Shown in pieces: positions 43,690 to 51,047 of a stretch of DNA of 64,000 nt. A model generated the notes under the pieces. It was not told where the DNA came from, searched no databases, and worked only from the letters and a program-made list of their open reading frames with translations. Made by a program: the position numbers and the translations under genes. Position 1 is the first letter of the stretch. Each line of letters opens with the position of its first letter. This DNA comes from JBHEBG01 sp046557915 (GTDB taxonomy: Bacteria; Bacteroidota; Bacteroidia; Flavobacteriales; Flavobacteriaceae). The stretch lies in contig NZ_JBHEBG010000008.1 of the NCBI RefSeq assembly GCF_046557915.1, positions 28,069 to 92,068 on the forward strand, read 5' to 3'.

Positions 43690-45099
43690 TTAAGGAGTTA
43701 ACAACGAGTACACTTCTTCAATGGTGGTTTCACCCGCTTCTACCATCTCCAAAGCATTTTGACCTAGTGTGATTATTTCATTCTCTTCCAAGTAGTCATC
43801 AATTTCCAAAGCGTTGTTCTTTATTAGCTGAACCAGTTCTTTGGTAATCGGAATAATCTCATAGATAGCTTTACGCCCTTGATAACCTGTATGGTGACAC
43901 TTTGTACAGCCTATAGCCTTAAAATGTTCCGTCATGGTTATTGGTAAAACAAATCCTTCTGGGAATAGATCCATCGATACCCTTTCCCTTTGCTTACAAT
44001 GTTCACATAGTTTACGTACCAGGCGTTGGGCTACACTTAAGTTAAGGGTAGTTGCAATTAGGAAAGACGGAATGCCCATATCTATTAACCTTGAAATGGT
44101 AGCCCAGGCCGAGTTGGTATGAATCGTTGATAGCACCAACCGACCTATCAAAGCCGTTCTAATAGCCATATTAGCGGTTTGTACATCCCTGATTTCACCA
44201 ACCATTATTATATTGGGATCTTGCCGAAGAAATGTCCGCAATGCCTTGGTAAAATCAAGCCCAATGTTTTCCCTAAGCTGAACCTGATTAATACCTTCCA
44301 GGGTGTATTCAATGGGATCCTCAATAGTAAGTATATTGGTATCGCCAGTGTTCATTAGTTTTAGTGTAGCATAAAGCGTAGTTGTTTTTCCAGATCCCGT
44401 AGGACCCGAAATCAGAATAATGCCACTGGGTTTGCGAAGGGCTTCTTTATAAATCCTTAACTCATCATTTGTGAATCCAAGGTCTGTTATATCCAACGCT
44501 GCGGTATCCTTACTTAAAATCCTCAATACAATTTTTTCCCCGAAAAGTGTTGGTAAAGAAGATACCCTAATGTCAAATTCATCCAAATCTGATTTCATTG
44601 TAATTCTTCCATCCTGTGGTAACCGCTTTTCTGAAATATCCAGATCAGCCCTGATTTTAATCTTGTTTATAATTACTGGGTATTCATGTATTGGAATATT
44701 GAATTGCTCAACTAGCTTGCCGTCCAAACGAAAACGAATCCTACATCTGGTCTCATAGGGTTCAAAATGAATATCGCTGCTGCCGACTACTTTGGCTGTT
44801 AGTAATATCTTCTCTAGAAAATCAGGGGTATAGCTTAGGTTTCCCTTGTTTACGTTCTCTGCCCGTCTGTAATTTGTGGTTAAATAATCTTGTAATTCTT
44901 GCTTTCCACAAGTTTCTAATTTAACCTGTCTATCCAAGACTATTTTTAACTCGGAGAACAAGGAGTCCAAATCGACCTGGTCAGTCTTAAATATAAGTGT
45001 CCCGTTATCTTCGTCAATAGGTACAATTCGATAGTGAAAGGCCTGATCCGAGCTTATCAGCTGCTGTAATTTTGTTGGGATACTATAATCGTTCAGCAT
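43690..45099 (-). CDS. GspE/PilB-type secretion ATPase
   Basis: This 469-residue protein has an N-terminal GspE-N-like region, then the ATPase with Walker A 'GPTGSGKTTTLYATL', Asp-box 'IEDPIEYTLEGINQVQ', Walker B 'DPNIIMVGEIRD' and His-box 'LVLSTIHTNSAWATISRLID'. A four-Cys zinc site (CxxC...CxxC in 'LCEHCK' and 'GCTKCHHTGYQGRKAIYE') is typical of assembly ATPases and not of PilT-type retraction ATPases. It drives pseudopilus extension. No second ATPase gene is present, so if this is a pilus it is not obviously retractile. It lies 3 nt downstream of the peptidase gene and 4 nt upstream of the secretin gene. Confidence 0.93.
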   Translation of the reverse strand: MLNDYSIPTKLQQLISSDQAFHYRIVPIDEDNGTLIFKTDQVDLDSLFSELKIVLDRQVKLETCGKQELQDYLTTNYRRAENVNKGNLSYTPDFLEKILLTAKVVGSSDIHFEPYETRCRIRFRLDGKLVEQFNIPIHEYPVIINKIKIRADLDISEKRLPQDGRITMKSDLDEFDIRVSSLPTLFGEKIVLRILSKDTAALDITDLGFTNDELRIYKEALRKPSGIILISGPTGSGKTTTLYATLKLMNTGDTNILTIEDPIEYTLEGINQVQLRENIGLDFTKALRTFLRQDPNIIMVGEIRDVQTANMAIRTALIGRLVLSTIHTNSAWATISRLIDMGIPSFLIATTLNLSVAQRLVRKLCEHCKQRERVSMDLFPEGFVLPITMTEHFKAIGCTKCHHTGYQGRKAIYEIIPITKELVQLIKNNALEIDDYLEENEIITLGQNALEMVEAGETTIEEVYSLLTP

Positions 45100-45101
45100 G
45101 C

Positions 45102-45587
45102 TTATAAAGTATATATTGAAGGGAAATAGTTACACAGGTTTATGCTAAGCACTACTATCAAAAAAAGCGACATCAAGCCGGCCAAAGGAACCGTTTTCAC
45201 TTTCATTCTTGGTTTAAGCACTAAAAAGGTCAAGAGTGAAAAAAAGATAGCATACGTAAACAAAATAATAAATGTGGTCGTGGGGAACCCTGTACCCATG
45301 ACAAAGAAAAAAAGTATATCTCCAAGACCCAGACTGTGATTCATAAACTCTTTTTTAGCAATGATTCTCGAATAGAAATATAGTACCAGTAATACAACTG
45401 ATACCAGTATAAAATTCATGGCCAAGCTTCCATAAAAAAGGGTCATTTCAACTTGGAGATAATGAATTATCCCAAGTATTATAGCCAAGAGCGGAAACAA
45501 AAACCAAAAAACAGCCCTATACCTGAAATCTTGATAGCATATTATTAGAAAACCTGCCACGGCTATAACTGTGAGCAGCAAAATCAA
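45102..45587 (-). CDS. Prepilin peptidase (A24 family, methylase-less)
   Basis: This 161-residue membrane protein has the two aspartates of A24 peptidases: 'CYQDFRYRAVFW' and the GxGD motif in 'SLGLGDILFFFVMG'. It lacks the N-terminal zinc and methyltransferase part of GspO/PilD, so it is the short catalytic-core form seen in some Bacteroidota and archaea. It should cut the leader of the pseudopilin encoded directly upstream, whose 3' end it overlaps by 4 nt. Confidence 0.85.
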   Translation of the reverse strand: MILLLTVIAVAGFLIICYQDFRYRAVFWFLFPLLAIILGIIHYLQVEMTLFYGSLAMNFILVSVVLLVLYFYSRIIAKKEFMNHSLGLGDILFFFVMGTGFPTTTFIILFTYAIFFSLLTFLVLKPRMKVKTVPLAGLMSLFLIVVLSINLCNYFPSIYTL

Positions 45588-45991
45588 TCCTTAACGATTT
45601 GTTTTGGTGTACCTGTTTCATCCACCTCCCAAACATTTAGTATTCCATCACCATCAAAGTCGGTAATTGCCTCTGCTCTTGCTTTGAAGGTTGCATTATC
45701 AGCACTTATGATAACATAGGAATAGTTGGCCGTACCATTTTCTTTTACAGTTTTTGGAGCTTCAAAATCAAGGGCATTAAAATCATGGCTGTATTTGCTA
45801 TGCATATACCTATGAGTGGTTTGCGCATTGTAGAGCGCCTTTAGCTGCACCTGGGCCTCAACACTTTTGGCCTTTGTAATCAAGGGCATTAAATTTGGAA
45901 GGGCCAATAGGAGAAGAATACCTATTATGGCCAGTACAATCAGCATTTCCTGTAAGTTGATTGCGGGAATTTTTGCGTTTAATTTCATCAT
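45584..45991 (-). CDS. Type IV pilin-like pseudopilin (GspG-like)
   Basis: This 135-residue protein has a class III signal: 'KIPA' then 'INLQEMLIVLAIIGILLLLA', with Glu at position 5 of the predicted mature protein. The residue before the cut would be Ala instead of the usual Gly. The helix is followed by a globular domain ending in 'DFDGDGILNVWEVDETG', a calcium-site-like loop as in GspG. It is the first gene of the operon. A promoter-like GTAAC-N15-GACAT lies 28 nt upstream. A second start two bases... one codon in (Met2) is equally possible. It is probably the major pseudopilin; no minor pseudopilin genes are visible. Confidence 0.85.
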   Translation of the reverse strand: MMKLNAKIPAINLQEMLIVLAIIGILLLLALPNLMPLITKAKSVEAQVQLKALYNAQTTHRYMHSKYSHDFNALDFEAPKTVKENGTANYSYVIISADNATFKARAEAITDFDGDGILNVWEVDETGTPKQIVKD

Positions 45992-46019
45992 TTATTCCAT
46001 AGGGGTTTCTACCTAATAA

Positions 46020-46044
46020 ATGTCTCAAACTACCTTTATGTTAC
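46020..46044 (-). promoter_or_regulatory. Candidate sigma-factor promoter of the secretion operon (GTAAC-N15-GACAT)
   Basis: On the minus strand GTAAC (46044-46040) and GACAT (46024-46020) are 15 nt apart, and the pseudopilin start is 28 nt further on. The same pair with the same spacing is found at 50935-50959 and, with one or two base differences, at 47550-47574 and 47604-47628. The -35 half resembles ECF-type elements. No experiment supports it. Confidence 0.45.
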
Positions 46045-46177
46045 CTGTTTTTGAGAATAAATGTTGTTCAACTACCATCCATGGCGGATGATAGATCCAA
46101 CAATCGGTTAATTTTAAAGTATTTAACTGGAAAAAATAGTAGTGGTAGCTTCTCGGAAAGACGAAGTAGGAAACAAG

Positions 46178-46903
46178 TTAGAGATTAAGCTTTTGTAATA
46201 ACTTTTCAGCCTGCTGTTTATGAATACCATTATAATCTATCAATTGCTGTAATTCCTTTGCCGCCGCTTTAGAATTACCTTTTTTAAGCAATGACAAGGC
46301 AAGATACCACCGTGAATTTTCGTAGCCCCCACTTTTTACTGTCACCCCTTTAAAAAGTGCAATAGCGTCATCTTCTTTGTTAAGGTTCATAAGGCAATTG
46401 CCATAATAAAGAAGTAGGTCGGCATCTTCTGGGTTTTGTTCATGCAAGAATTTAAGGTCTTCCACGGCGTTTTGAAATTTGCCTACCTTGTACAGCTGCA
46501 TAACCGAGTCTCGCCTTGTTAAATCAGCTCCACGGAGTCTGTCTTCCACCGGATATGGGGTATAATACTCCTCAAAAAGTTGATTACCCCCAATGTCCTG
46601 GTTTTGAAAATAAAAATAAACCGAGGCCCCCACCAACAATGCCAAACTAGCCACAATTCGCCATGGAAAAACTCGCCTTTTAGAGTTAATATTCTGTTCT
46701 TGTCCAATACGGTACAATAGGTTTCTAAACTGTAACTCTTTGGCATTGCCAATTTCGTTATGAACAGACATATGAAGGGCCACTTCTTGACTAAGTTCTT
46801 CATTTTTGGACATACGTTCTTCAAAAGCTTCCTTGGCTTCCGGTGAAAGCTCTCCCTTAAGGTAACGTTCTATTTCCTCAAACAATTCTTGGCTACGATT
46901 CAT
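46178..46903 (-). CDS. Anti-sigma-factor-like membrane protein with a TPR periplasmic domain
   Basis: I start at the ATG at 46903, which gives 241 residues and overlaps the sigma gene by 11 nt; a longer frame from 46960 would run deeper into the sigma gene. Residues 1-75 resemble the cytoplasmic part of Bacteroidota anti-sigma proteins ('LFEEIERYLKGELSPEAKEA'). One membrane helix follows ('IVASLALLVGASVYFYF'), then a periplasmic TPR-like domain ('YKVGKFQNAVEDLKFLHEQN', 'LLYYGNCLMNLNKEDDAIAL'). The overlap points to a sigma/anti-sigma pair. The TPR part may sense protein interaction in the periplasm. There is no HTH or zinc-site motif. Confidence 0.75.
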   Translation of the reverse strand: MNRSQELFEEIERYLKGELSPEAKEAFEERMSKNEELSQEVALHMSVHNEIGNAKELQFRNLLYRIGQEQNINSKRRVFPWRIVASLALLVGASVYFYFQNQDIGGNQLFEEYYTPYPVEDRLRGADLTRRDSVMQLYKVGKFQNAVEDLKFLHEQNPEDADLLLYYGNCLMNLNKEDDAIALFKGVTVKSGGYENSRWYLALSLLKKGNSKAAAKELQQLIDYNGIHKQQAEKLLQKLNL

Positions 46904-47489
46904 CAGCTGTGATGTTTTTGTTATCGTAACGTAACTCTTGGTAGATTGGGTCTTTTTCAATCATAGAAAGCAATTTTTCCTTGCATTCAAACTTTTTCTT
47001 ACGCGTATACCCCTCAGAATAACCCATTAACTTTGATATTTTGGACATGCTGACACCATCAAAAAAATGTATGAGTAAATTTTTACATGATGTACCCAAT
47101 TTCGCAAAGTGCCTCTGATATAACAATTTTTTCTCAGATTTATCAATTGTTTCTATTATTGAGGCCTCAAGGTCCTTTGAAATATCCAAAATCGTATCAT
47201 TTAACAACATTTTACGTCTTTTTCTAAGAACGTTCATCCATAAGTTTCTACTAACAGCATAGACATAGGTAGAAAGTGAACATTCTAGTTTCAAGGTATT
47301 ATTGCCAAGTTTTTGAAAGACCAACATCATGGCATCTTGAAAAACGTCTTGGGCATCTGTCTCATCGCCCGAGTTCTTTAAAATATATCCGGTAACTTTT
47401 GGAAGATTATCTTTATAGAATTGGGTTACCACTGTTGCCTTGCCTTCCGAAATTCCTTGTATAATCTCTTCTTCCTTAAAAATACTCAT
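46893..47489 (-). CDS. ECF-like sigma-70 family factor
   Basis: This 198-residue protein has region 2 ('DAQDVFQDAMMLVFQKLGNN', 'LSTYVYAVSRNLWMNVLRKR') and region 4 ('LLIHFFDGVSMSKISKLMGY', 'SEGYTRKKKFECKEKL'). Regions 1 and 3 are missing, as in ECF factors. The partner encoded by the overlapping downstream gene is an anti-sigma-like membrane protein. It is divergent from a CHAT-domain gene, with tandem promoter-like repeats between them. Those repeats, and similar sites before the pseudopilin and fibre-like genes, are candidate targets. A GTAAC also occurs on the minus strand at 47520-47516, too close to the start codon to be convincing. Confidence 0.88.
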   Translation of the reverse strand: MSIFKEEEIIQGISEGKATVVTQFYKDNLPKVTGYILKNSGDETDAQDVFQDAMMLVFQKLGNNTLKLECSLSTYVYAVSRNLWMNVLRKRRKMLLNDTILDISKDLEASIIETIDKSEKKLLYQRHFAKLGTSCKNLLIHFFDGVSMSKISKLMGYSEGYTRKKKFECKEKLLSMIEKDPIYQELRYDNKNITADES

Positions 47490-47549
47490 TTATCACTATT
47501 GGTCAATGCCAAGGGGTTACAATTAAGCCATGCTAATTAATGAACAAGA

Positions 47550-47574
47550 GTAACTTTTTGTACATTGGGGTCAT
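47550..47574 (+). promoter_or_regulatory. Candidate sigma-factor promoter, CHAT upstream copy 1 (GTAAC-N15-GTCAT)
   Basis: GTAAC at 47550-47554 and GTCAT at 47570-47574 are spaced as in the pseudopilin and fibre-like promoters. The leader to the CHAT start codon would be about 220 nt. Confidence 0.4.
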
Positions 47575-47603
47575 TATTATATTGGACAAATTCTTGGGAA
47601 AAA

Positions 47604-47628
47604 GTAACATTTTATACCTTGGAGTTAT
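47604..47628 (+). promoter_or_regulatory. Candidate sigma-factor promoter, CHAT upstream copy 2 (GTAAC-N15-GTTAT)
   Basis: GTAAC at 47604-47608 and GTTAT at 47624-47628 form the copy nearer the CHAT gene. It differs from copy 1 by one base in the second element. Confidence 0.4.
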
Positions 47629-47804
47629 TAATACATTGGACAGACTAATAAGGGAAAGAATTTCATTTTAAATTGAATTCTATTGTGTTTTATATTTATT
47701 TTCTTACAAATTTATTGCAAATTTCTTAAATTATATAATTTAGAACCCGTCCAATTCTTTTTTATATGGCCCCAAAACCAATCAAATTTACCTAGCACGT
47801 GTTC

Positions 47805-50800
47805 ATGTTCGCAAAGCAAATAGTTTTTCTAATTTTTTTATTTTTTTTCTATCTAAACAGTTTTTGTGCGTTCGCTCAAAATCCTAGTACCACTAAAGCT
47901 GAAATCAAATTTTTAAAAACAGCGGACTCTCTTTATAAAAAGAAGGCCTATGTCCAATCTTTAAATCAGGTAAAAAAGGCCCATAAGTTGTACAAATACG
48001 CAGAAGATGGTAATGGACTGGCAATATGCTACAACAAATTTGCGGAGAACAAAATCGCTTTAGGCGAAAATGAAATTGCAAAATCGTATCTAGACAGCAC
48101 CTTAATATTTATCGATTCCAATAGTTTGGCCGATAAAGAAATTTTTGGCAAATACTATTATTTAAAAGGTTATTTGGAACACCGAGAGCGCAATTTTAAG
48201 ACCTCTTCACAAAGTTTAAAAAAGGCATTTGAAAACTACGAATCTGCTATAAAAGTTGATGAATTTGATTTGGCATTAGTTAGCGAATGGCAAGGTGCCA
48301 ATAACTATCACCTCTGGAATCTTGGCAAAGCAGAGAAGCACCTTCAAAAGGCGTTGAAAATTTATCTAAAAAAAGGACAAGGCAATGAAGAAAGAATTTC
48401 AACTTGTTACTCTTATTTATCAAGAGTTTATACGCGTAGTGAACAACACAGTAAAGCCTTGCTGTACAATAAAAAAACTTTGACCCTCAATCGGCAGATT
48501 TATGGGGAAAATCATCCCCAAGTAGGATTGGCATATGCAATCATGGCCATTACTTATGGGAGAATGGTAGATTTTGAAAAAAGTCTTACCTATTACAAAA
48601 AAGCCAATGCCATTTTCATTCCCAATTTAGGAGAGGGACACCGATGGGTCGTTACAACCTATGAAAATATAGGACGAGTGTATAACAGACTTGGTAAAAA
48701 TCAAAAATCACTCATAAATTATGAAAAAGCAATATCGTTAGGCAAAAAACATCTCGGTGAAGATGATCTTATAGTCGCCCATGTATATTTAAATGCCGCT
48801 GACACCTATGCCTCAATCGGTAATAACCCAAAAGCCCTTGAACTTTATCAAAAAGCACTGGAGGTTCAAAAAAAAACATATGGCGAAAAACATAGAGAAG
48901 TAGCCCAAAATTATATCGCACAAGGAAATTTTTATAAACATATAAAGGACTACACCTCGGCTTTGGAAAAATTTAATTTAGTTCTCGACACTTATAACGT
49001 TGAAATATCAAGAGCAATTGATTCCGATTTAATTTTGGAGGAAATGAACGTGCTCTATAAAATTGTTGAGGCCTTGGAGGGGAAAGCCGTTACCTTAAAA
49101 TATTTGTACAAGCAAAAGGGTGATATTGCAAATGTTACAGCTTCAAAAGAAACTTTCGAGCAAGCACAAACGATCATCGAAAAAATGCGTTTGGCAACTA
49201 CGGCCTATGAAGATAAAGTTTATCTAACGTCATCCAACCAAGTATCGCTAAGAGGTATTGTGGAGACGAATTTTCTATTGAATGAAGCTCAAGGCGAATT
49301 AACATCTTTGCAAGAAGCCTTTTTCTATTCGGAAAGAAATAGGGCTCGAGTACTTCAGCAGATGTCACAACAAAATGCCACTGCCAGTGACGATCCGCAG
49401 TTAAAGGAGCTTTTGGAAAAAGAAATAACAATTAAGGAAAATAAGTCTGCTTACCTCTCAAAAATTGAAAATGAAAAAAACAACAAACCTCGCTTTGATA
49501 CTTTGAAAATTGCGGAATATGAAAATGAACTGTTTAAAATCAACTTGCAACACGATAGTTTAATTGTTCAGATGCAAAAAAAGTATCCGAACTATACTAA
49601 TATTGAATTCGGAAAAGGTCCAGATAAGTTAAGTGAAATCCAATCTAGATTAAACTCAAACACCACTCTTTTGGAGTATTTTGTTACCGATAGCAGTACA
49701 ACTTATGCCTTTCTAATCTCCAAGAAAAAATTTGATGCCAGGAAACTGAAAACCCCTGCGTTGGTTCAAAAAGTAGCAAAGTTAAAGCAGGCTATTCTTG
49801 AGAAGAACATACCTATGTTCAAAAAATCGGCCAACATTCTTTATAAAGATCTTATAGGGCCAATAGCCAAAGAGATTGAAGGAAATGAACTGGTTATAAT
49901 ACCCGACGGACCAACATGGCATATCAATTTTGAATTGTTGTTGCCAGATAATGAAGTTTCGAATAATCCAAAGGACTTTGAATATCTATTGAGAAACTAT
50001 GTTATCAGCTATGCCAATTCAGCTAGTTTACTATTAAATAAAAAAGGAAAAGGAAAGGAGTATGAGGATGGAATGCTGGCTTTTTCTTTTTCGGACACCG
50101 TCCGATCTGGTAGTAAGGTCAGCCTCGCAACTTTGAGAAATCAGACCATTGACCTACCTGGTACTCGAAAAGAAATTAGGGAGATTGCCGAGTTAATTGA
50201 TGGCGATTACTATTACGGAAATCATGCACAAGAGGCTAATTTTAAACGAATTGCTAAAAACTACAAAATAATTCATTTGGCACTTCATGCGGAAGCAGAT
50301 AACGAAAATCCAAAAAATTCAAGGCTTTATTTTACAAAGGGAAAAGACACCATACAAGATAATATATTGTATGGTCATGAACTTTTAAACCTTGATATTA
50401 CTTCTGACCTGGTCGTCCTAAGTGCATGCAATACCGGAACAGGCAAAGTAACGGCCGGCGAGGGCATAATGAGTATAGGTAACGCCTTTCAATATGCAGG
50501 TACAAAAAGTCTTCTGATAAGCGGGTGGGAAGTATCCGATAAGACAACTCCTGAGCTTATGAAGTTGTTCTATACCAATCTTAGAGCAGGTATGAATAAG
50601 CCTAAGGCATTACAGTTGGCAAAACTCACCTATTTGGAAAATGCAGAAGCGGCCCAAGCTAACCCCTTCTATTGGGGAAGCTTTTACCTGGTTGGCGATA
50701 CTTCATCCATTGATCTGGAATCGTCAAAGAAATGGTCCTATATCTTGGTAGGTCTTATTGCTGTTTTGGTCGGTATCTTCTTCTGGTACCGCAACTCCAA

Positions 50801-50825
50801 AATTCGATATAATAACGTTGCTTAG
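47805..50825 (+). CDS. TPR-CHAT domain protein (caspase-like protease fold), exported and membrane-anchored
   Basis: I start at the ATG at 47805 (1006 residues), which gives a clean signal peptide ('IVFLIFLFFFYLNSFCAFAQ'); a GTG six bases upstream is possible. Residues about 40-400 hold tetratricopeptide repeats of the Kinesin-light-chain type ('HPQVGLAYAIMAITYGRMVD', 'IVAHVYLNAADTYASIGNNP'). A helical linker comes next. The C-terminal CHAT domain has the His of 'IIHLALHAEAD' (His828) and the Cys of 'VVLSACNTGTG' (Cys875), the expected catalytic pair. A membrane helix ('YILVGLIAVLVGIFFWY') and short basic tail follow. The catalytic part should face the periplasm. CHAT proteins act as proteases in several bacterial signalling and defence systems. 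It is divergent from the sigma/anti-sigma genes and may control that pathway by proteolysis. Confidence 0.85.
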   Translation: MFAKQIVFLIFLFFFYLNSFCAFAQNPSTTKAEIKFLKTADSLYKKKAYVQSLNQVKKAHKLYKYAEDGNGLAICYNKFAENKIALGENEIAKSYLDSTLIFIDSNSLADKEIFGKYYYLKGYLEHRERNFKTSSQSLKKAFENYESAIKVDEFDLALVSEWQGANNYHLWNLGKAEKHLQKALKIYLKKGQGNEERISTCYSYLSRVYTRSEQHSKALLYNKKTLTLNRQIYGENHPQVGLAYAIMAITYGRMVDFEKSLTYYKKANAIFIPNLGEGHRWVVTTYENIGRVYNRLGKNQKSLINYEKAISLGKKHLGEDDLIVAHVYLNAADTYASIGNNPKALELYQKALEVQKKTYGEKHREVAQNYIAQGNFYKHIKDYTSALEKFNLVLDTYNVEISRAIDSDLILEEMNVLYKIVEALEGKAVTLKYLYKQKGDIANVTASKETFEQAQTIIEKMRLATTAYEDKVYLTSSNQVSLRGIVETNFLLNEAQGELTSLQEAFFYSERNRARVLQQMSQQNATASDDPQLKELLEKEITIKENKSAYLSKIENEKNNKPRFDTLKIAEYENELFKINLQHDSLIVQMQKKYPNYTNIEFGKGPDKLSEIQSRLNSNTTLLEYFVTDSSTTYAFLISKKKFDARKLKTPALVQKVAKLKQAILEKNIPMFKKSANILYKDLIGPIAKEIEGNELVIIPDGPTWHINFELLLPDNEVSNNPKDFEYLLRNYVISYANSASLLLNKKGKGKEYEDGMLAFSFSDTVRSGSKVSLATLRNQTIDLPGTRKEIREIAELIDGDYYYGNHAQEANFKRIAKNYKIIHLALHAEADNENPKNSRLYFTKGKDTIQDNILYGHELLNLDITSDLVVLSACNTGTGKVTAGEGIMSIGNAFQYAGTKSLLISGWEVSDKTTPELMKLFYTNLRAGMNKPKALQLAKLTYLENAEAAQANPFYWGSFYLVGDTSSIDLESSKKWSYILVGLIAVLVGIFFWYRNSKIRYNNVA

Positions 50826-50934
50826 TTATTTCAAAAACAGGTCTTTTATATCACAAAATCATTCCTTGGAGAAGCAATTTTGAGAGCCAATATTCAACTT
50901 GTCATATTTTCTTACTAAAAATGCAATTTTAAGG

Positions 50935-50959
50935 GTAACACTTTCTCATTCTCTGACAT
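50935..50959 (+). promoter_or_regulatory. Candidate sigma-factor promoter of the fibre-like gene (GTAAC-N15-GACAT)
   Basis: GTAAC at 50935-50939 and GACAT at 50955-50959 match the pseudopilin site in both elements and in the 15-nt spacing. The fibre-like start codon is 88 nt downstream. If active it may also serve the RHS genes that follow on the same strand. Confidence 0.45.
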
Positions 50960-51047
50960 AAAGGTTTCAAGAACACTGTCTATTCGAAGTAAAAATCCAT
51001 CTTCGAAGGGGTGTTTTGTTCAGTTCTAATCTAAAACCAATAAGAAA

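Larger units (their letters stand above)
47549..47656 (+). repeat. Tandem 54-bp direct repeat between the sigma and CHAT genes
   Basis: Two imperfect copies (47549-47602 and 47603-47656) share AGTAAC, a T-rich tract, TTGG, the G(T)(C/T)ATTA block and ATTGGACA in the same order and spacing. The second copy begins exactly where the first ends. Each carries one GTAAC-N15-G(T)(C/T)AT element. The duplication is promoter-sized and lies 149-256 nt upstream of the CHAT start codon. Confidence 0.7.

Noticed and set aside
47490..47548. GTAAC on the minus strand just upstream of the sigma gene as an autoregulated promoter.
   Set aside because: The base pattern at 15 nt (AATAG) does not match, and transcription would start at the start codon.
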